A program made the translations under genes and the position numbers. Below the pieces are notes generated by a model. The model was not told where the DNA came from. It made no database searches and was given only the letters and a program-made list of their open reading frames with translations. Shown one piece after another: positions 35,577-44,905 of a DNA stretch of 64,000 nt (within the stretch, counting starts at the first letter, position 1; every line of letters begins with the position of its first letter). Source of the stretch: Brevibacterium linens ATCC 9172 (GTDB lineage: Bacteria; Actinomycetota; Actinomycetes; Actinomycetales; Brevibacteriaceae); assembly GCF_900169165.1 (NCBI RefSeq), contig NZ_FXYY01000017.1, forward strand, positions 18,537-82,536. The letters run 5' to 3'.

Positions 35577-36548
35577 TCAGACTTCGAAGAGGCTCGTGAC
35601 CGATCCGTCTTCGAAGACCTCGTGCACGGCACGGGCGATGAGCGGAGCGATGGAGAGCACGGTGAGCTTGTCGAAGATCTTGTCCTCACTCAGCGGCAGA
35701 GTGTTCGTGACGATGACCTCTTCGGCCACGGAGTTCGACAGACGCTCGACGGCCGGGCCGGAGAACACGGCGTGGGTGGACACGACGATGACGCCCTTGG
35801 CGCCGGCGGCCATGCAGGCATCGGCGGCCTGGACGATGGTGCCGCCGGTGTCGATCATGTCGTCGACGAGCACGCAGGTGCGCCCCTCGACCTCACCGAC
35901 GACGCGGTTGGCCTTGGTCTCGTTCGGTCGGGTGATGTCACGGGTCTTATGGATGAAGGCCAGCGGCACTCCGCCCAGCGAGTTCGACCAGTTCTCGGCG
36001 ACCTTGATGCGGCCGGCGTCGGGCGAGACCACGGCGAGGTCGCCGGGATACTTGTCCTTGACGTAGCCGGCGAGGATCGGCATCGCGATCAGGTGGTCGA
36101 CGGGGCCGTCGAAGTAGCCCTGGATCTGCGCGGTGTGCAGGTCGACGGTGATGATGCGGTCGGCGCCGGCGGTCTTGTACAGATCGGCGACGAGACGGGC
36201 GGAGATCGGTTCGCGTCCGCGGTGCTTCTTGTCCTGCCTGGCGTACGGGAAGAACGGAGCGATGACGGTGATGCGCTTGGCCGAAGCACGCTTGAGCGCG
36301 TCGACCATGATCAGCTGCTCCATCAGCCATTCGTTGATGGGAGCGCAGTGGGACTGCAGGACGAAGACGTCGCTGCCGCGCACTGACTCGGAGTAGCGGA
36401 CGTAGATCTCGCCGTTCGCGAAGTTGTAGATGTCGGTGGGGAGGAGTTCGGTCCCCAGATTCTCCGCGACTTGTTCGGCGAGTTCGGGATTCGCCCGACC
36501 GCTGACCAGGACGAGCTTCTTATCGCCCGCCGTCGTTATCTCATTCAC
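35577..36548 (-). CDS. prs: Ribose-phosphate pyrophosphokinase (PRPP synthetase)
   Basis: Makes PRPP from ribose 5-phosphate and ATP, feeding purine, pyrimidine, NAD, His and Trp synthesis, including the purH/purN and pncB products in this window. The 323-residue protein shows RYSESVRGSDVFVLQSH, PYARQDKKHRGREPISARL, DLHTAQIQGYFD, VVSPDAGRIKVAENW and the PRPP loop VLVDDMIDTGGT. GTG 36548 overlaps the glmU stop by 8 nt and gives a normal-length protein. Confidence 0.97.
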   Translation of the reverse strand: MNEITTAGDKKLVLVSGRANPELAEQVAENLGTELLPTDIYNFANGEIYVRYSESVRGSDVFVLQSHCAPINEWLMEQLIMVDALKRASAKRITVIAPFFPYARQDKKHRGREPISARLVADLYKTAGADRIITVDLHTAQIQGYFDGPVDHLIAMPILAGYVKDKYPGDLAVVSPDAGRIKVAENWSNSLGGVPLAFIHKTRDITRPNETKANRVVGEVEGRTCVLVDDMIDTGGTIVQAADACMAAGAKGVIVVSTHAVFSGPAVERLSNSVAEEVIVTNTLPLSEDKIFDKLTVLSIAPLIARAVHEVFEDGSVTSLFEV

Positions 36549-37998
36549 TGATCCGTTCCCCTTCGGATGCGTTTTCGGCCGCCTGCGCTGCGGGCGTGCC
36601 GGGACGGTTTGTCTGGACCCAGCCCTCCAGGTTGCGCTGCGGGGCCACCGAGATGGCCAGCGCTCCTGCAGGGACATCCTTGCGCACCGTCGTGCTTGCA
36701 CCCGAATAGGCGCCGTCGCCCACGGTGACAGGGGCGACATACATATTGTCCGAGCCCATGCGTGCATGCTTGCCGATGACGGTGCGGTGCTTGTTGACGC
36801 CGTCGTAGTTGACGAACACCGAGGCCGCTCCGATGTTCGACCCCTCCCCGATCTCAGCATCGCCGACGTAGGAGAGATGGGGCACCTTCGCACCCTTGCC
36901 GATATCGGCGTTCTTCGTCTCCACGAAGGTGCCGATCTTTCCGGACTCGCCGAGTTTGGTGCCCGGCCTCAGGTAGGCGAACGGTCCGACGTTGGCTTCC
37001 GGGCCGACGACGGCGAGTTCACCGTGGGCGCGCACGACCTTGGCGTTCTCCCCCACTTCGGTGTCCTTGAGCGTGGTGTCGGGGCCGACGACGGCGCCGG
37101 CTCCGATGTCGGTGGCGCCCAGCAGCTGGGTGCCCGGCAGGATCGTCGCATCGGCGGCGATGGAGACGTCGACGTCGATCCACGTGGTGTCGGGATCGAT
37201 GATGGAGACTCCGGCACGCATGAACTTCTCACACTGCCGGCGGTTGAGCTCTTTGCCGAGGTTCGCCAGCTGCACACGGTCGTTCGCTCCCTCGACCTGC
37301 CACAGGTCGTCGGTCGCGGTGGCGGCAACGGACAGACCGGCCTGACGGGAGAAGCCGATGACATCGGTGAGGTATTTCTCACCCTGCGCGTTGTCGGTGG
37401 TCAGAGAGGCCAGGCCCTGCCGCAGTGCGGAGGCGTCGAAGGCGTAGATTCCGGAGTTGATCTCACGGATGGCCCGTTCGGTCTCGCTCGCATCCTTCTG
37501 CTCGACGATGCTCAGCAGGGCACCGTTCGCATCGCGGACGATGCGGCCGTACCCGGTCGGGTCGGCCACCTCGGCGGACAGGACGGTCACGGCGTTGGCG
37601 TCGGATTCATGGATCTCGACGAGCCCGTTGATCGTCTCCGTGGTCAGCAGGGGCACATCGCCGTAGGTGACGACGACGGTTCCGCTGAGGTCCTCGGGCA
37701 GCTGTGTCAGTGCGCATTCGGTGGCCCGCCCGGTGCCCGGGACGTCATCCTGGTCGGCGATGAGCAGGCTCCGCTGGGAGGACACGGGAAGGGAGTCGAG
37801 GTGGGCGACGAGCTGATCGCGCTCGTGGCGGACGACGACGATGAGGTGTTCGGGAGAGGTTCCCGCCGCGGCGGCGACGGAGTGGTGGAGCAGGGAGCGG
37901 CCGCCGATGGGATGCATCACCTTGGGAAGAGCCGACTTCATTCGAGTGCCTTGGCCCGCTGCCAGAACGATGACGGCGGTCGGATGAGTCTGCGACAT
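36541..37998 (-). CDS. glmU: Bifunctional UDP-GlcNAc pyrophosphorylase / GlcN-1-P acetyltransferase
   Basis: GlmU makes UDP-N-acetylglucosamine for peptidoglycan. The 485-residue protein has the N-terminal uridylyltransferase motif VLAAGQGTRMKSALPKV, then DVPGTGRA and YGDVPLL. The C-terminal left-handed beta-helix of hexapeptide repeats (IGAGAVVGPDTTL, GPFAYLRPGTKLGESGKIG, NYDGVNKHRTVIG) carries the acetyltransferase. A short Ala/Glu-rich tail follows, as in other actinobacteria. tRNA-Gln lies 32 bp upstream on the same strand, so they may share a promoter. Confidence 0.96.
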   Translation of the reverse strand: MSQTHPTAVIVLAAGQGTRMKSALPKVMHPIGGRSLLHHSVAAAAGTSPEHLIVVVRHERDQLVAHLDSLPVSSQRSLLIADQDDVPGTGRATECALTQLPEDLSGTVVVTYGDVPLLTTETINGLVEIHESDANAVTVLSAEVADPTGYGRIVRDANGALLSIVEQKDASETERAIREINSGIYAFDASALRQGLASLTTDNAQGEKYLTDVIGFSRQAGLSVAATATDDLWQVEGANDRVQLANLGKELNRRQCEKFMRAGVSIIDPDTTWIDVDVSIAADATILPGTQLLGATDIGAGAVVGPDTTLKDTEVGENAKVVRAHGELAVVGPEANVGPFAYLRPGTKLGESGKIGTFVETKNADIGKGAKVPHLSYVGDAEIGEGSNIGAASVFVNYDGVNKHRTVIGKHARMGSDNMYVAPVTVGDGAYSGASTTVRKDVPAGALAISVAPQRNLEGWVQTNRPGTPAAQAAENASEGERISE

Positions 37999-38030
37999 AG
38001 TTGAATCCTTCGCATGTCGGGTTGGGCCAG

Positions 38031-38102
38031 CTCCGCCCATAGGATTCGAACCTATACTGCACGGCTCCAAAGGCCGGCGTGCTGCCATTACACCAGGGCG
38101 GA
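38031..38102 (-). tRNA. tRNA-Gln (anticodon UUG)
   Basis: Reading the minus strand, acceptor TCCGCCC (38096-38102) pairs with GGGCGGA (38032-38038), discriminator G at 38031, no encoded CCA. Loop CTTTGGA gives anticodon TTG; the T arm contains GGTTCGAATCC. TCC at the 5' end and G73 are glutamine identity features. Placed directly before glmU, as in mycobacteria. Confidence 0.93.
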
Positions 38103-38166
38103 ACAGCGTGCACCAGTAGAGGGGCCCGCGCTCACGAGACACCATCATGCCACTACGATTAACTGT

Positions 38167-38556
38167 ATGGAAATTCTACGCGAGATTCTGCTGACCCTGC
38201 ATCTGCTGGGCATGGCCATCATCGTCGGCGGCTATTTCACCGTCGTCCGCTCCCCCAGAGTGATGCCCGGTATGCTGCACGGCGCCTATCTGCAGCTGAT
38301 CACAGGACTGCTGCTCGTGGGCCTGGCCGAGATGGGCGATGACGACGTCAACCATATGAAGATCGGCATCAAACTGGTCGTGGCGATCCTCGTCACGGTC
38401 TTCGCCTTCATCGGCAACCGGAAGCAGAAGGCGTTCACGGCCTCTGCCCCTGCCGAAGGCGGTGCCGTGGCGGTGAAGAACCCGTCGGCGACCATGGCTC
38501 ACCTGGTGGTGGCCTTCGCCGTCATCAACGTCATCGTGGCCGTCTTCATCCACTGA
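38167..38556 (+). CDS. Small integral membrane protein
   Basis: A 129-residue protein with four hydrophobic helices: ILLTLHLLGMAIIVGGYF, MLHGAYLQLITGLLLVGLA, IKLVVAILVTVFAFIG and AHLVVAFAVINVIVAVFIH. A charged loop of about 25 residues precedes the last helix. TACGAT at 38154-38159 lies 7 nt before ATG 38167, a leaderless start. Conserved actinobacterial membrane protein of unknown function. It is followed 13 bp later by a long palindromic repeat that probably terminates its transcript. Confidence 0.75.
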   Translation: MEILREILLTLHLLGMAIIVGGYFTVVRSPRVMPGMLHGAYLQLITGLLLVGLAEMGDDDVNHMKIGIKLVVAILVTVFAFIGNRKQKAFTASAPAEGGAVAVKNPSATMAHLVVAFAVINVIVAVFIH

Positions 38557-38569
38557 CCCTCCCCAATTG

Positions 38570-38625
38570 CTACCTGACGGCGGCTCAGCAACCTGGCGCG
38601 AGGTTGCTGAGCCGCCGTCGGGTAG
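38570..38625. repeat. Long intergenic palindrome (repeat family copy 1)
   Basis: A 25-bp stem (38570-38594 with 38601-38625), broken only by one G-T type mismatch, with loop GGCGCG. It begins GCTACCTGACGG and the inner part is CAGCAACCT/AGGTTGCTG. The same outline, GCTACCTG...GCAACC...GGTTGC...GGTAG, recurs at 63786-63851. It lies between the small membrane protein gene and pcrA and may also terminate transcription. Confidence 0.8.
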
Positions 38626-38677
38626 TTCTGAGGGGTGGGGGCTCGTGTCTGGGGCTGACGGTATCGTTGGGGGCGAC

Positions 38678-41218
38678 ATGACTGCTGCAGCTGAACACAC
38701 GAACCATGCCGCCGGCGCCGACTCCCGAGCGGCCGAACTCCTCACCGGGCTCAACCCCAGGCAGCGCGAGGCCGTGATCCATACGGGATCCCCGCTGCTC
38801 ATCGTCGCCGGGGCCGGATCGGGCAAGACGACCGTGCTCACCCGACGCATCGCCTACGCCCTGGCCACCGGTCGAGCCCATCCCGGCGAGGTCCTGGCGA
38901 TCACGTTCACGAACAAGGCCGCCAAGGAGATGGCCGAACGCGTGTCCTCGATCGTCGGGCCCGCTTCCCGTGCCATGTGGGTCTCGACGTTCCACTCCTC
39001 GTGCGTGCGCATCCTCCGCCGCGAAGCGAAGGTGCTGGGCATGAAATCGAACTTCACGATCTACGACGCCCAGGACGCGCAACGGCTCGTCGCCCAGATC
39101 CTCAAGGAGCTCGGACTCGACACGAAGAAGTACGCTCCGCGGGCGATCCTGCACCGGATCTCGAACCTCAAGAACGAACTGCAGACCCCCGATGACTTCA
39201 TCCCGCGGCCCAACAATCCCGCCGACGAGGTGCTCGCCGACGTCTTCAAGCGCTACACCTCCCGTCTGCGGCTGGCCAATGCCTTCGACTTCGACGATCT
39301 CATCGCAGAGACCGTCCATCTCTTCGGCGCCTTCCCCGAGGTGGCCGATTCCTACCGTCGTCGGTTCCGCCATATCCTCGTCGACGAGTACCAGGACACG
39401 AACCCGGCACAGTACGCCCTGATCAAGGCCCTCGCCGGTGACGGTGCGGGAGGTCCGACGGGAGCCGAACTCACCGTCGTCGGCGACGCCGACCAGTCGA
39501 TCTATGCCTTCCGCGGCGCCACGGTGCGCAATATCGTCGAATTCGAGAAGGACTTTCCGAACGCGGACACCATTCTCTTGGAGCAGAACTACCGGTCGAC
39601 ACAGAACATCCTCGACGCGGCCAACGCCGTGATCGCGAACAACGACGACCGCCGGGAGAAGAAACTGTGGACCTCGGAGGGCTCCGGCGAGCAGATCGTC
39701 GGCTGGGTGGCCGAGAACGAACAAGGTGAAGCCCGGTTCATCGTCGACCGCATCGACGACCTCATCGACGAGGAGACGTACACCTACGGTGACTTCGCCG
39801 TGTTCTACCGCACGAACGCTCAATCGCGCGCCATCGAAGACGCACTGGTCCGCTCCGGAATCCCGTACAAGGTCGTCGGCGGCACCCGCTTCTACGAACG
39901 CAAGGAGATCAAGGACGCCCTCGCCTACCTGCGCGTCGTCGCCAACCCCGATGACGACGTCAACCTGCGCCGCATCCTCAATGTGCCCAAACGCTCCATC
40001 GGCGACCGCACCGAAGGCATCATCGCCGACTTCGCCGACCGAGAGAGCATCAGCTTCTATACCGCTCTGGGCCGCCTCGACGAGATCCCGCATCTGAGTT
40101 CGCGCGCACTGACCTCGGTGCAGAAGTTCTACGACCTCATGCAGGATCTGCGCTCCACCGCCGAGTCCTCCCCGCTCTCCCGCGTCATCGAGGCGATCCT
40201 CGAGCAGTCCGGATACCTCGAATCCCTGCAGAAGAGCACCGACCCGCAGGACGAATCCCGAGTCGACAACCTCGCCGAGCTCGTCGCCGTGGCCGAGGAT
40301 TTCGTCGCCACTCGCGAGGCCGCCGCGGTTGCCCAACGAGACACCCGGGACGACACAGACACCGGCACCGGCACCGGCACCGAGACGACCGCCGCAGAGA
40401 CGACCGATGCAGAGTCCGAAACCGCCGCCGAGGCGGTCGATCCCGCCGTCGATGACGCCGGTTCCGCTGTCGCCTCCACCGCTGCCGGCGTCGGTCCCGC
40501 AGCCATCGATCAGTTCCTCGAGCAGGTGGCTCTGGCCTCGGATACGGATCAGATCCCCGATGCCGAACTCGGTCAGGTCACGCTGATGACTCTGCACACG
40601 GCCAAGGGCTTGGAGTTCCCGGTGGTCTTCCTCACCGGGCTCGAAGACGGAGGATTCCCGCATTCGCGTTCCTTTGAGAATCCGCAGGAGCTGTCGGAAG
40701 AACGACGTCTGGCCTATGTCGGGCTCACCCGAGCTCGGCAGCGGCTGCTCGTCACTCGCGCCGAAACACGGAGCATGTGGGGTCAGCCTCAGTACAATCC
40801 GCCGAGCCGGTTCCTCTCCGAGATCCCGGAGAACCTCATCAACTGGGAGAACACGGGAAGCTTCTCCGGTGGCTTCGGGTCCGGAGGCTTCGGCTCCGGT
40901 GGTCACGGTTCCAGTGGATTCGGCTCCGGCGGCTATTCCCGCGGTTTCGGGTCGTCGCGGTCGTCCGGCGGCAGTTCCCGCTCACGCTCGAGTGCGAGTT
41001 CATCGACACCGGTCGCCGGATTCCCCAACCGGATCCGCCCCAACCGCGAGGTCATCTCCGTCGAGGTCGGTGAGAAGGTCTCACACGAGTCCTTCGGGCT
41101 CGGCACCGTCACCGAGGTCAACGGCGTCGGAGACAAGACCGTGGCCGTCGTCGACTTCGGCTCGGCCGGATCGAAGCGGCTGCTGCTGCGCTACGCCCCG
41201 ATCGACAAACTCAGCTGA
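38678..41218 (+). CDS. pcrA: UvrD/PcrA-type DNA helicase
   Basis: An 846-residue superfamily 1 helicase for nucleotide-excision repair and replication restart. Order: Q-motif LNPRQREAVIHT, Walker A AGAGSGKTTVLTRR, motif II VDEYQDTN, VVGDADQSIYAFRGA, QNYRST, and motif V/VI TLHTAKGLEFPVVF and YVGLTRARQRL. Two unusual insertions are present: a Thr/Ala/Glu/Asp-rich stretch (about residues 560-610) inside domain 2B and a Gly/Ser/Phe-rich stretch (about 735-785) before the C-terminal Tudor-like domain that contacts RNA polymerase (VGEKVSHESFGLGTV). ATG 38678 gives the normal N-terminus. Confidence 0.94.
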   Translation: MTAAAEHTNHAAGADSRAAELLTGLNPRQREAVIHTGSPLLIVAGAGSGKTTVLTRRIAYALATGRAHPGEVLAITFTNKAAKEMAERVSSIVGPASRAMWVSTFHSSCVRILRREAKVLGMKSNFTIYDAQDAQRLVAQILKELGLDTKKYAPRAILHRISNLKNELQTPDDFIPRPNNPADEVLADVFKRYTSRLRLANAFDFDDLIAETVHLFGAFPEVADSYRRRFRHILVDEYQDTNPAQYALIKALAGDGAGGPTGAELTVVGDADQSIYAFRGATVRNIVEFEKDFPNADTILLEQNYRSTQNILDAANAVIANNDDRREKKLWTSEGSGEQIVGWVAENEQGEARFIVDRIDDLIDEETYTYGDFAVFYRTNAQSRAIEDALVRSGIPYKVVGGTRFYERKEIKDALAYLRVVANPDDDVNLRRILNVPKRSIGDRTEGIIADFADRESISFYTALGRLDEIPHLSSRALTSVQKFYDLMQDLRSTAESSPLSRVIEAILEQSGYLESLQKSTDPQDESRVDNLAELVAVAEDFVATREAAAVAQRDTRDDTDTGTGTGTETTAAETTDAESETAAEAVDPAVDDAGSAVASTAAGVGPAAIDQFLEQVALASDTDQIPDAELGQVTLMTLHTAKGLEFPVVFLTGLEDGGFPHSRSFENPQELSEERRLAYVGLTRARQRLLVTRAETRSMWGQPQYNPPSRFLSEIPENLINWENTGSFSGGFGSGGFGSGGHGSSGFGSGGYSRGFGSSRSSGGSSRSRSSASSSTPVAGFPNRIRPNREVISVEVGEKVSHESFGLGTVTEVNGVGDKTVAVVDFGSAGSKRLLLRYAPIDKLS

Positions 41219-41268
41219 GCCGACCGCTTCGGTGGACGCACGGTCCGGCACCGTGCCGCGAATAGAGA

Positions 41269-41304
41269 GAGCGCCGAGGAGAACTCACGTTCTCCTCGGC
41301 GCTC
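41269..41304. terminator. Strong bidirectional terminator
   Basis: A perfect 16-bp stem (41269-41284 with 41289-41304) around a TCAC loop, between the convergent pcrA and MT0933-like genes. Confidence 0.85.
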
Positions 41305-41335
41305 ATCCATGCCGGACGCGGCTATGGCTCAAAGA

Positions 41336-41518
41336 TCATTCGTTGCCCAATTTGCCATCGGCACCTTCGCGACCCTGGTTGATCTGGTCTTCGAATTTTC
41401 CGCCGGTGGCGTTGTTGGCGGCGTCAGCAGCCTTGTCCAGGCCCTGGTCGCTGATCTCTTCACCCTTATCGCTATTCAAGGCGTCCTTGGCTTTGTTCGT
41501 AAGATCGTCGAGTCCCAT
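41336..41518 (-). CDS. MT0933-like small protein (antitoxin-annotated family)
   Basis: A 60-residue acidic, Lys/Asp-rich helical protein (MGLDDLTNKAKDALNSDKGE, then DKAADAANNATGGKFEDQI). It matches the MT0933-like family, often labelled antitoxin, but no toxin gene adjoins it here, so that role is doubtful; it also resembles small stress proteins. ATG 41518 has a very good site, AAAGGAGA. Confidence 0.75.
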   Translation of the reverse strand: MGLDDLTNKAKDALNSDKGEEISDQGLDKAADAANNATGGKFEDQINQGREGADGKLGNE

Positions 41519-41654
41519 GCTGTCTCCTTTCATCGGAAAAGGTTCTGAGCGAACCTCTGACGCCACTCACCTTGCCATTGTTACCGGCGTGGCAACACCC
41601 GCGCGTCGCAGTTCTCAGCGAATGCACATAAAGAATGTCGCCGAGACCGAATCA

Positions 41655-41996
41655 TCAGCGGGTCAATGGCACGAGGAACGCCAGCACGACCAGCAGTCCG
41701 GCGAACAGCAGACAGGTGGCGATGTCAACGGTCTTCGACCGGTTCGTCCACACATCGGTCCACGGCGGCGGCATCGCCCGGAACCCGGCGAGCCCGGCGG
41801 GGACGACCGCGAGGACGACAGCACCGAGGCGGAAGTCGACGATGGAGCACGCCGCTGCCGCGGCGACGCCCAGAAGACAGCCGAGCAGCACCCAATCACG
41901 CCTGGTGGGATGCGCGTACCGCCGTTTCCAATAGATCCATCGTTTCGAGATCGGCCCTCTCCCCCGCCGTGCATGGCGGGGATGAGGCCGTTTCAT
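41655..41996 (-). CDS. DUF3017 membrane protein
   Basis: A 113-residue protein with a basic N-terminus of 30 residues and three hydrophobic helices (WVLLGCLLGVAAAAACSI, LGAVVLAVVPAGLAGF, IATCLLFAGLLVVLAFLVPL). The family is unknown in function and typical of actinobacteria next to purH or folD. It starts one base after the purH stop (TGAGATG), so it is co-translated with purH. Confidence 0.85.
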   Translation of the reverse strand: MKRPHPRHARRGRGPISKRWIYWKRRYAHPTRRDWVLLGCLLGVAAAAACSIVDFRLGAVVLAVVPAGLAGFRAMPPPWTDVWTNRSKTVDIATCLLFAGLLVVLAFLVPLTR

Positions 41997-41997
41997 C

Positions 41998-43542
41998 TCA
42001 GTGGAAGAAATGGCGGCTCCCGGTCAGGTACATCGTGACTCCGGCCGCCTCCGCAGCCGCGATGACCTCATCGTCGCGGATCGATCCGCCCGGCTGCACC
42101 ACGGCGGTGACTCCTGCATCGATGAGGATCTGCAGACCGTCGGGGAACGGGAAGAAGGCGTCCGAGGCAGCGACCGCTCCCGTGGCGCGTTCGGCTCCGG
42201 CACGTTCGACGGCGAGTTTGGCCGAGTCGACGCGGTTGACCTGACCCATTCCCACACCCACCGAGGCACCGTCCTTGGCGAGCAGGATGGCGTTCGACTT
42301 CACGGCCCGCCCGGCCTTCCACGCGAATTCGAGATCCGCGAGGACCTCGGGTGCAGCTGCCGGACCGGCGGCCAGGGTCCAGTTCTCGGCGGAGTCTCCG
42401 TCGGCCTGGAAAGCGTCACGGTCCTGGACGAGGAATCCACCGCTGATCGGCTTGATCTCGGCTGTGGGCACATCGATGTCGCCGAGTTCGAGCAGTCGCA
42501 GATTCTTTTTCGTCGCGAGCATCTCGAGCGCCTCCGGGCTGAACGACGGAGCCGCCAGGCATTCGGTGAAGATCGGCTTGATCGAGGCGGCCAGCTCGGC
42601 GTCGACCTCCCGGTTCGTGGCGATCACACCGCCGTAGGCCGACAGCGGATCGCATTCGTGCGCGGCCTTGTGCGCCGCGGCCGCAGTCTCACCGACGGCG
42701 AGTCCGCAGGGATTCGCGTGCTTGATGATGGCCACGGCCGGCTGGTCGAAGTCGAACGCGGTACGGATCGCGGCATCGGTGTCCGTGTAGTTGTTGTACG
42801 ACATCGCCTTGCCGCCGAGCAGTCTCGCCCCCGCGATTCCCACGGTTCCGTCCGAGTAGACGGCCGCCGCCTGATGCGGGTTCTCCCCGTAGCGCAGGTC
42901 GGCGATCTTCTCCCCGGTGAGACCGGCGAATGCGGCCTTCTCATCGGTGGCGAGCTCCGCGGCGAACCAGGAGGCGACCGCCGCGTCGTAGGCCGCGGTG
43001 TGGGCGAAGGCGCGGGCGGCGAAGGTGCGACGGGCGTCGATGTCGAAGCCGTGACCGGCGGCAGCGTCGAGAACGGCCGAATAGTCGGCCGGATCCGTCA
43101 CGACGGTGACCGTGGGGTGGTTCTTCGCCGCCGCACGCACCATCGAAGGTCCGCCGATGTCGATCTGTTCGATGCAGTCATCGAAGCCGGCTCCGCTGGC
43201 GACGGTGTCGGCGAACGGGTAGAGGTTGACGACGACGAGGTCGAAGGGTTCGATCTCGAGTTCGGACAGCTGCTCGAGATGCTCGGGCTTGCGGGAGTCA
43301 GCGAGGATGCCGGCGTGGACGCGTGGGTGCAGGGTCTTGACCCGTCCTTCGAGGCATTCGGGGAACCCGGTGAGCTCTTCGACCTTCGTCACCGCGACTC
43401 CCGCCTCGGCGATCTTCGCAGCCGTGGATCCGGTCGACACGATCTGGACTCCGGCTGCGTGGAGGCCGCGAGCCAGCTCCTCCAGGCCGGTCTTGTCGTA
43501 GACGCTGATCAGCGCTCTCTTGATCGCACGGGTTCCTGTCAC
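41998..43542 (-). CDS. purH: Bifunctional AICAR transformylase / IMP cyclohydrolase
   Basis: Catalyses the last two steps of IMP synthesis. In the 514-residue protein the N-terminal MGS-like cyclohydrolase domain has [24 protein letters not shown] and [15 protein letters not shown]. The C-terminal transformylase has [13 protein letters not shown], the KHANPCGLA catalytic block and the end [31 protein letters not shown] 43542 follows GAGGAGG by 4-5 nt. Operon purN-purH-DUF3017. Confidence 0.96.
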   Translation of the reverse strand: MTGTRAIKRALISVYDKTGLEELARGLHAAGVQIVSTGSTAAKIAEAGVAVTKVEELTGFPECLEGRVKTLHPRVHAGILADSRKPEHLEQLSELEIEPFDLVVVNLYPFADTVASGAGFDDCIEQIDIGGPSMVRAAAKNHPTVTVVTDPADYSAVLDAAAGHGFDIDARRTFAARAFAHTAAYDAAVASWFAAELATDEKAAFAGLTGEKIADLRYGENPHQAAAVYSDGTVGIAGARLLGGKAMSYNNYTDTDAAIRTAFDFDQPAVAIIKHANPCGLAVGETAAAAHKAAHECDPLSAYGGVIATNREVDAELAASIKPIFTECLAAPSFSPEALEMLATKKNLRLLELGDIDVPTAEIKPISGGFLVQDRDAFQADGDSAENWTLAAGPAAAPEVLADLEFAWKAGRAVKSNAILLAKDGASVGVGMGQVNRVDSAKLAVERAGAERATGAVAASDAFFPFPDGLQILIDAGVTAVVQPGGSIRDDEVIAAAEAAGVTMYLTGSRHFFH

Positions 43543-43590
43543 AGATCCTCCTCGAGGTTCGATCGCCGGTCGGTTCTTCGCACGGCGGGG

Positions 43591-44214
43591 TCAGTGGGCG
43601 GTCATCGCCGAGGCGACATATCCGCAGACATGTCGACCATCGACGACGAGGTCGGTATGGGCCAGGTGCGCGAGCAGGCGCACGAGCTCTGCGCGTTCAC
43701 GGGCCTTGATGTTCTCGTGCACGGTCTCCTCGGTGTCGTCATCGCCGATGGGAACCGCGTACTGGGTGATGATCGGTCCGGTGTCGACTCCCGAATCGAC
43801 GAGGTGGATGGTTCCACCGGTCAGCTTCACCCCGTGGGCGAGCGCATCGCGGACTCCGTGTGCCCCGGGAAACGATGGCAGCAGCGCCGGATGGGTGTTG
43901 ATGATCCTGGATGGGAAGGCGTCGACGAAGACGGGGCCGAGGATGCGCATGAATCCGGCGGAGATCACCCAGTCCGGGGCAAGCTCGGCCACCGTGTCCT
44001 TCAGCGCCCGGTTCCATTCGTCACGGCCGGCGTAGTCCTTGGGTCGGACGACGAAGGTGGGAATCGCATGCCGTTCTGCCCGCTCCAGGACCCCGGCCGT
44101 GGTCGAGTCGGCTCCGATGGCGACGATATCGACTCCGCGGGTTCCATCGGCGAAAGCGTCGATGACGGACTGCGTGAGGGTACCGGAACCGGATGCCAGA
44201 AGAACGATGCGCAC
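43591..44214 (-). CDS. purN: Phosphoribosylglycinamide formyltransferase
   Basis: A 207-residue GAR transformylase, the third step of purine synthesis, using 10-formyl-THF. It starts VRIVLLASGSGTL and contains VISAGFMRILGPVFVDAFPSR, the catalytic NTHPALLPSFPGAHGVRDAL (Asn and His) and GGTIHLVDSGVDTGPII (Asp). GTG 44214 is preceded by TAGACT (44221-44226) 6 nt away; the codon at 44220 lies within that gap. It is followed 48 bp later by purH. Confidence 0.93.
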   Translation of the reverse strand: MRIVLLASGSGTLTQSVIDAFADGTRGVDIVAIGADSTTAGVLERAERHAIPTFVVRPKDYAGRDEWNRALKDTVAELAPDWVISAGFMRILGPVFVDAFPSRIINTHPALLPSFPGAHGVRDALAHGVKLTGGTIHLVDSGVDTGPIITQYAVPIGDDDTEETVHENIKARERAELVRLLAHLAHTDLVVDGRHVCGYVASAMTAH

Positions 44215-44316
44215 CCGCACAGTCTAACGTCTGCAGCTCGTGGACGATGCCCGACGGTCACCCTGCGGACACGGGCCGCCGAGGCATTTGTCAGTCGACT
44301 GTGAGAAACTGATCCG

Positions 44317-44769
44317 GTGACGTCACCGCAGAATACCGAAGAGAAGAAAGCGCCGACTCCCGAAGAGGAGGCACAGGCCGCACCCGCACGGCATGGACTG
44401 GTCCTGATACTGCTGATCCTCGCCTCGGTGCTGACGTTCACGTATCAGCTGCCGTTCAAGCTCGCCGCCATCGGCTTCGCCGTCGCCGCGGTCGTGTGGT
44501 CGGTGAAGTACATCGTCGCCGTCGTCAGAGCCAAGCAGCGCCGGAACATGTCCTTGGGCATCCTCGGCGGTCTGCTCAGCATCTATCTCATCTTCTCCAC
44601 GATGTCCTCGGTCATCCTCTGGCCGGTGCAGTCGAAGTACGAAGAATGCCTGCGCGATGCGATCACCCAGCAGGCCCAGATCTCGTGTACGAGCGACTAT
44701 CAGTCCGGCCTGGGCGACTGGTTCAAGCAGATCACCGGCCAAGACCTCGAACTGCCCGGCACCAACTGA
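44317..44769 (+). CDS. Membrane protein of unknown function
   Basis: A 150-residue protein with a hydrophilic N-terminus, three hydrophobic segments (GLVLILLILASVLTFTYQL, LAAIGFAVAAVVWSVKYIVAVV, LGILGGLLSIYLIFSTMSSVILWPV) and a C-terminal extracytoplasmic domain with two cysteines (about 111 and 123) that could form a disulfide. GTG 44317 is a likely leaderless start. Family not recognised. Divergent from purN. Confidence 0.7.
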   Translation: MTSPQNTEEKKAPTPEEEAQAAPARHGLVLILLILASVLTFTYQLPFKLAAIGFAVAAVVWSVKYIVAVVRAKQRRNMSLGILGGLLSIYLIFSTMSSVILWPVQSKYEECLRDAITQQAQISCTSDYQSGLGDWFKQITGQDLELPGTN

Positions 44770-44905
44770 TCCACGGAGCCCGGCCCCGATCCTTCTGGCA
44801 CCGATCCTTCTGGCGCCGGCCTTCAGCGCCGGCCTTCAACGCTGTTCCCCTCACCGCGGATGCCCTCGCCTCACGCTTGACCCCTCACCGAGGCGGCATC
44901 CCCGT

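Noticed and set aside
41336..41518. Toxin-antitoxin module suggested by the MT0933-like family name
   Set aside because: No partner toxin gene is adjacent; the gene stands alone between pcrA and DUF3017.
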